Program-made: the position numbers and the translations under genes
Notes under the pieces: model-generated
What the model saw: only the letters and a program-made list of their open reading frames with translations
Told to the model about the DNA's origin: nothing
The model's database searches: none
Part shown: positions 60,649 to 64,000 of the stretch, piece after piece
How the letters are laid out: each line of letters begins with the position of its first letter
Position numbering within the stretch: position 1 is the stretch's first letter
Assembly: GCF_001687105.1 (NCBI RefSeq)
Contig: NZ_CP014595.1
Span: 682,001 to 746,000 of the forward strand
Origin: Salipiger sp. CCB-MM3
Lineage (GTDB): Bacteria > Pseudomonadota > Alphaproteobacteria > Rhodobacterales > Rhodobacteraceae
Length of the DNA stretch: 64,000 nt
Direction: 5' to 3'

Positions 60649-61941
60649 TCAGACTGCCTCGATTCGCAGCGCCACGGGGGTGCCATGCACCACGCCGGTC
60701 TCTGCCATCGCCGCGAGGGCCGAATCGAGCGATGCGCGCGTCGTCTTATGGGTCACGATCAGCACCGGCGCGGTGTCCGCGGTGGTGCTCTGCCCGTATT
60801 GACGCAGGCGGTTGATCGACACGCCCGCCTCGCCGAGCGCCGCGGCGACCTTGGCCAGCGCGCCCGGGCGATCGGCCAGCGCCATGCGCAGATAATAGGG
60901 TGCGGGCGTGGTGGCCTGCGCCGAGGGCGCCGCCACCAGCGCAGAGGCCGGGGCGCCGAAGGTCGACAGCCGGGTGCCGCGAGCAATGTCCATGACGTCG
61001 CCCATCACCGCAGAGGCGGTCGGCCCCTCGCCCGCACCGGCGCCGCGCAGCACGATCTGGCCCACGTCATCGCCCTCGATCACCACCATATTGGTGCCGC
61101 CTTCAAGCTGGCCCAGCGGCGAGGTCGCGGGCACGAGGCTCGGTGCCATCGACTGCTCGAGGCCGCGCTCGGTGAGGCGGCAGACGCCCAGCAGCTTGAT
61201 GCGGTAGCCCATGTCGGCGGCCTGACGGATGTCGTCGATGGACACGCGGCCGATGCCTTCAAGCTCCACCGCGTCAAAGGCCACCTGCGTGCCGAAGGCG
61301 ATGGACGACAGCAGCGAGAGCTTGTGGCCCGCGTCGATGCCGCCCACGTCAAGCTCGGGATCGGCTTCGAGATAGCCCAGACCATCGGCCTCGGCGAAGG
61401 CTTCCTGATAGGACAGACCCGCGCCTTCCATCCGGGTCAGGATGTAGTTGCAGGTGCCGTTCATCACGCCCATGACGCGGGTGATGCGGTTGGCGGCGAG
61501 CCCTTCGGTCAGCGCCTTGATCACCGGGATGCCGCCCGCCACGGCGGCCTCGAAGCGCAGCACCGCGCCGGTGCTTTCGGCCAGTTCGGCCAGCGCCTGA
61601 CCGTGGTGGGCCAGCAGCGCCTTGTTGGCGGTGACCACATCCTTGCCCGCCTTCAGCGCGGCCTCGGTGGCGGCCTTGGCCGGGCCGTCCGAGCCGCCCA
61701 TCAGTTCGACCAGCAGATCGACGTCGTCGCGCTTGGCCAGCGCCACCGGATCGTCTTCCCATGCGTAGTCGGCGAGCGAAACGCCGCGGTCCTTGTCACG
61801 GTTGCGCGCCGAAACCGCGCTGATCACGATCTTGCGGCCCGAGCGGGTCTGCAGAAGATCGGCCTTCTGCTGGACGATCTTCACGACGCCGGCGCCGACA
61901 GTGCCAAGGCCCGCAATCCCCAGGCGCAGAGGTTCAGACAT
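60649..61941 (-). CDS. hom: Homoserine dehydrogenase
   Basis: 430 residues. An NAD(P)-binding GIAGLGTVGAGVVKI lies at the N-terminus, the catalytic region has GGIPVIKALTEGLAANRI, NGTCNYIL and ELDVGGIDAGHKLSLLSSIAF, and an ACT domain follows at about 350-430 (ADRPGALAKVAAALGEAGVS). It reduces aspartate semialdehyde to homoserine for Thr/Met/Ile synthesis; the ACT domain implies threonine feedback. glpX follows on the same strand. Confidence 0.95.
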   Translation of the reverse strand: MSEPLRLGIAGLGTVGAGVVKIVQQKADLLQTRSGRKIVISAVSARNRDKDRGVSLADYAWEDDPVALAKRDDVDLLVELMGGSDGPAKAATEAALKAGKDVVTANKALLAHHGQALAELAESTGAVLRFEAAVAGGIPVIKALTEGLAANRITRVMGVMNGTCNYILTRMEGAGLSYQEAFAEADGLGYLEADPELDVGGIDAGHKLSLLSSIAFGTQVAFDAVELEGIGRVSIDDIRQAADMGYRIKLLGVCRLTERGLEQSMAPSLVPATSPLGQLEGGTNMVVIEGDDVGQIVLRGAGAGEGPTASAVMGDVMDIARGTRLSTFGAPASALVAAPSAQATTPAPYYLRMALADRPGALAKVAAALGEAGVSINRLRQYGQSTTADTAPVLIVTHKTTRASLDSALAAMAETGVVHGTPVALRIEAV

Positions 61942-62126
61942 ATGCGGGATCCTTCTATCTTCGAAACGAGGTTTGTGGCTGTGATTTGGTGTGCGCTGCC
62001 TTAGCCGTAACGTCGCGGCTGTGCAACGGCGTCTGGCTGGGGAATGGCTGGGGAATGGACCGGAGAGCGGGCTGGTCTGGGCGGCGGCGGCGCGCTTGGC
62101 GGAGCGGCGGGGCGCGCGGGGCAAGC

Positions 62127-62528
62127 CTATTGGCCGGTCTGGTCGCCCGTCTGATCGCCCACCTGCTCTTCCGTCTCGGAGATGCTTTCGGTGGCGCTTG
62201 GGTCTGCGCTTTCGGGCGCGATCAGCAGATCCGTCCGCACGCCTTGATCCATGCGCGTGCGGGCGCTGGACTGGACCACATCGCCCTGCAGGCTGCTCGC
62301 ACGGCGGCGCAGCGCTTCGGCCCGCGCCGAAACGGTCTCGGTCACTTCGGGCTCTGCGCGGATCGGCGCCGGGGCGGCAAGAAGCCCGGACAGAGGCACC
62401 AGATCGGGGAACGGCGCGGTGGCGACGCCGGGGCTCTGCGCGCCGTCGAATTCGGGAAAGTTGGTGCAGGCCACCAGCAGGGCGCTAAGGCAGATAGGCA
62501 CGAGGCTGTACGAGAGCACGGGGCGCAT
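62127..62528 (-). CDS. Putative lipoprotein of unknown function
   Basis: 133 residues. Signal peptide MRPVLSYSLVPICLSALLVA with lipobox LLVAC; Cys21 would be lipidated. The rest is low-complexity Ala/Glu/Ser/Thr, with a helical part (VSARAEALRRRASSLQGDVV), ending in a short repeat TGDQTGDQTGQ. No known domain recognised. It is divergent from the tetR gene and shares its promoter region, so it may be under that regulator. Confidence 0.65.
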   Translation of the reverse strand: MRPVLSYSLVPICLSALLVACTNFPEFDGAQSPGVATAPFPDLVPLSGLLAAPAPIRAEPEVTETVSARAEALRRRASSLQGDVVQSSARTRMDQGVRTDLLIAPESADPSATESISETEEQVGDQTGDQTGQ

Positions 62529-62612
62529 GGCGGTAAGACGTCTTTCGCTGGACACTGTGCCCGTCTTGCCGCAAGCGGTGGCGCAGGGCAAGGGCACGGC
62601 GTATCGCGCTTG

Positions 62613-62632
62613 ATCTGAACAACCGTTCAGAT
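62613..62632. promoter_or_regulatory. Operator of the TetR-family regulator
   Basis: ATCTGAAC (62613-62620) and GTTCAGAT (62625-62632) are perfect 8-base arms around AACC. It lies 13 bases before the tetR start codon and in the 116-base gap to the divergent lipoprotein gene. Position and symmetry fit an autoregulatory TetR operator. Confidence 0.8.
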
Positions 62633-62644
62633 AATAGTGATCGC

Positions 62645-63232
62645 ATGGCCCGTACCGCTGGATCGCATTCCGACATCACCGGGCCGCGGATCCGCGAGGC
62701 GGCGCTGCGGCTCTTTGCCAAGCACGGCTATGCCGCCGTTTCGATGCGCAAGATCGCGTCGGATGTGGGCGTGCAGGCCGGGGCGCTTTACAATTACATC
62801 CCCGACAAGCAGGCGCTGCTGGTCTCGCTGTTGAAGGGCCATATGGATGAGCTGCTCGAGGCGTGGCAGGCCGAGCCGCGGCCTAACGATCCGCTGGCGC
62901 GGCTCGAGGCCTTCGTGCGGTTCCACATCGGCTTCACCCTGCGGCACCCGGAGTCGATCTTCATCTCCTATATGGAGCTGCGCAATCTCGAGCCCGAGAA
63001 CTTCGCGGTGATCGAGGCGCTGCGCGGGCGCTATGAGGCGGTGCTGGAAGAGATCCTGCGCGACGGGCGCGCCGCCGGACAGCTGTCGGTGCCGGATACG
63101 CGGATCGCCGCCTTTGCGCTGATCGCCATGCTGACCGGGGTCAACACGTGGTACCGCGAGGGCGGGCGCCTGTCGGAAGAGGAAGTGGCGACGCTTTACT
63201 GGGACATGGCGCGGAAGGCGGTGGGCGCCTAG
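62645..63232 (+). CDS. TetR-family transcriptional regulator
   Basis: 195 residues. Helix-turn-helix of the TetR type at about 16-60 (REAALRLFAKHGYAAVSMRK; VGVQAGALYNYIPDKQALL). The ligand domain (LEAFVRFHIGFTLRHPESIF) is of the TetR_C_33-like kind found in regulators of fatty acid or amino acid degradation. The ligand is unknown. It very likely binds the palindrome just before its own start. Confidence 0.9.
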   Translation: MARTAGSHSDITGPRIREAALRLFAKHGYAAVSMRKIASDVGVQAGALYNYIPDKQALLVSLLKGHMDELLEAWQAEPRPNDPLARLEAFVRFHIGFTLRHPESIFISYMELRNLEPENFAVIEALRGRYEAVLEEILRDGRAAGQLSVPDTRIAAFALIAMLTGVNTWYREGGRLSEEEVATLYWDMARKAVGA

Positions 63233-63309
63233 GTCTGCCCCTGCCCCGCGGACCGGAGGCAGGAGACCGGAGACTGGGAACCGCCGCGCGTGTTCAGCGC
63301 GGCGGGGAC

Positions 63310-63352
63310 AAAAGCCTTCGAAGGCTTTTACAACGTCCTTCGAAGGACGTTG
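63310..63352. terminator. Tandem palindromic terminators between tetR and the cytochrome gene
   Basis: AAAAGCCTTCGAAGGCTTTT (63310-63329) is a perfect 20-base palindrome with A and T runs in its arms, as in bidirectional terminators. Directly after it, 63331-63352 is a perfect 22-base palindrome with arms CAACGTCCTTC/GAAGGACGTTG. Both share the core CCTTCGAAGG. They separate two convergent genes, 3 bases before the cytochrome stop. Confidence 0.8.
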
Positions 63353-63355
63353 GCC

Positions 63356-63844
63356 TTAGTCAGCCACCTGAATCGATTCGAGGTATTCGAGCAGCGCCAC
63401 CATCTTGCGCGGCGTCGGCGTCAGCACCCCGTCGCCGGTGTCGAGCGGCAGTTCGTCCCCTTTCAGCAATTCGCCGAACTCGGGCATGCCGGGACCATCG
63501 AGATCAGCGCTCGTGTAGCCGTCGATCTTCGACAGCACCTCGGCGCGCGGAAAGCTGCCCCCGCGATGCGCGGCGATCAGCGTCAGATCCGCCGGCACCA
63601 CCCCAAGATCGGTCGCCAGCGGGCCGTCGCCCTTGGCCGAGTTGCCATGGCAGGCCGCACAATATTCCACGAAGAGCGCCTGCCCGTCCGCCGGTTCCGG
63701 CATCGCGGCCTCCATGCAGGCGCCGAGCGCCAGCAGCGCCGCCGCGCCCAGTGCCCAGACCCGCGGTTTCAGCGGCGCGCCCGTGGTTTGATCTGTTATT
63801 TGGCCCGTAGTTTGATCTGTGGTTTCTGTCAGTTCGGTGCTCAT
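63356..63844 (-). CDS. Lipoprotein-type class I cytochrome c
   Basis: 162 residues. A hydrophilic head of about 28 residues with the repeat TDQTTGQITDQTTGA precedes a hydrophobic segment and lipobox (ALLALGAC, Cys43), so it may be a lipid-anchored periplasmic protein. The heme site is CAACH at 62-66 (EYCAACHGNSAKGDGPLA), and GMPEF supplies a likely Met ligand. It is a small electron carrier; partners are unknown. The unusually long head before the signal helix raises the possibility that translation starts later than the ATG at 63844, but no other Met codon precedes the helix. Confidence 0.82.
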   Translation of the reverse strand: MSTELTETTDQTTGQITDQTTGAPLKPRVWALGAAALLALGACMEAAMPEPADGQALFVEYCAACHGNSAKGDGPLATDLGVVPADLTLIAAHRGGSFPRAEVLSKIDGYTSADLDGPGMPEFGELLKGDELPLDTGDGVLTPTPRKMVALLEYLESIQVAD

Positions 63845-64000
63845 CGGCGTATCCCTCGTCTTGCCTGTCGCCTCATGTCTCGCCCGCCGCGCCCGGCGGA
63901 TCAAGGCCGCAGCGCCGCTTCGCGGGTCGACAGGCGGCGGGGCGACCTGCAACATGGCGCTCTGCGGTGGGGTGACATTCGCGCCGCGCCGGGCCAGTGT
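63845..64000. other. Window end, no gene recognised
   Basis: 156 bases upstream of the cytochrome gene. I see no convincing coding sequence, promoter or repeat in it. Confidence 0.4.

Noticed and set aside
1..64000. Search by eye for CRISPR arrays, insertion sequences, integrases, prophage or toxin-antitoxin genes
   Set aside because: No evenly spaced repeats with spacers, transposase-like frames or phage-type genes were recognised. The interspersed repeats found are short and not array-like.

Overview
The window is GC-rich, densely coding DNA of an alphaproteobacterium, almost certainly a member of the Rhodobacteraceae (roseobacter side). The evidence is an opgG-opgI-opgH order as in Rhodobacter, an uptake-hydrogenase cluster colinear with the hupTUV-hypF-hupSLCDFGHJK-hypAB-hupR-hypCDE cluster described in Rhodobacter capsulatus, the pcaIJF/pcaR set, and a short intergenic repeat family built on GCGTATTT..AAAGAGAAGAAG. 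The genus cannot be fixed from the sequence alone. No rRNA genes, CRISPR arrays, insertion sequences or prophage genes were seen.

Layout. 1-1824: osmoregulated periplasmic glucan genes (opgG, opgI, edge of opgH; minus strand). 2035-10040: an eight-gene minus-strand operon with a Dpp/Opp-type ABC importer, an amidase, a Rid-family protein and a racemase-fold protein that lacks both catalytic cysteines. 10417-15365: a GH8 glucanase, an HlyD-like protein and a GT2 synthase resembling the mixed-linkage beta-glucan (bgs) locus of Sinorhizobium, with a convergent small outer-membrane-like protein. 15608-19084: beta-ketoadipate genes pcaIJF with divergent IclR-type pcaR. 19255-23295: Do-type periplasmic protease and hflK-hflC-DUF2065. 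23358-29529: glutathione reductase, rpiA, L-serine dehydratase, a sulfotransferase, and a GNAT/XRE-cupin pair. 29616-49325: a complete [NiFe] uptake hydrogenase system: sensor (HupT-HupU-HupV), response regulator (HupR), structural genes (HupS-HupL-HupC), and dedicated plus general maturation genes. 49467-56985: malonyl-CoA decarboxylase and a divergent BMP-type nucleoside/base ABC importer with a cytosine-deaminase-like amidohydrolase. 57124-57397: two identical tRNA-Glu genes. 57528-63844: recJ, glpX, hom, a lipoprotein, a TetR regulator with its operator, and a lipoprotein-type cytochrome c.

How it fits together: a metabolically versatile heterotroph that takes up amides or peptides and nucleobases, degrades aromatic compounds through 3-oxoadipate, and can draw extra electrons from H2. 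In the known Rhodobacter system, HupUV senses H2, HupT phosphorylates HupR, and unphosphorylated HupR switches on hupSL; all of these parts are present here. HupSL is exported by Tat and delivers electrons to the quinone pool through HupC.

Most notable observations: the bgs-like glucan locus with a strong terminator between glucanase and synthase genes; an uncharacterised 60-residue exported/membrane peptide gene between hupL and hupC; a HupI-HupJ fusion; HupR with its AAA+ motifs eroded; the amidase operon containing two enzyme-fold proteins without their canonical active-site residues; and the interspersed intergenic repeat family.
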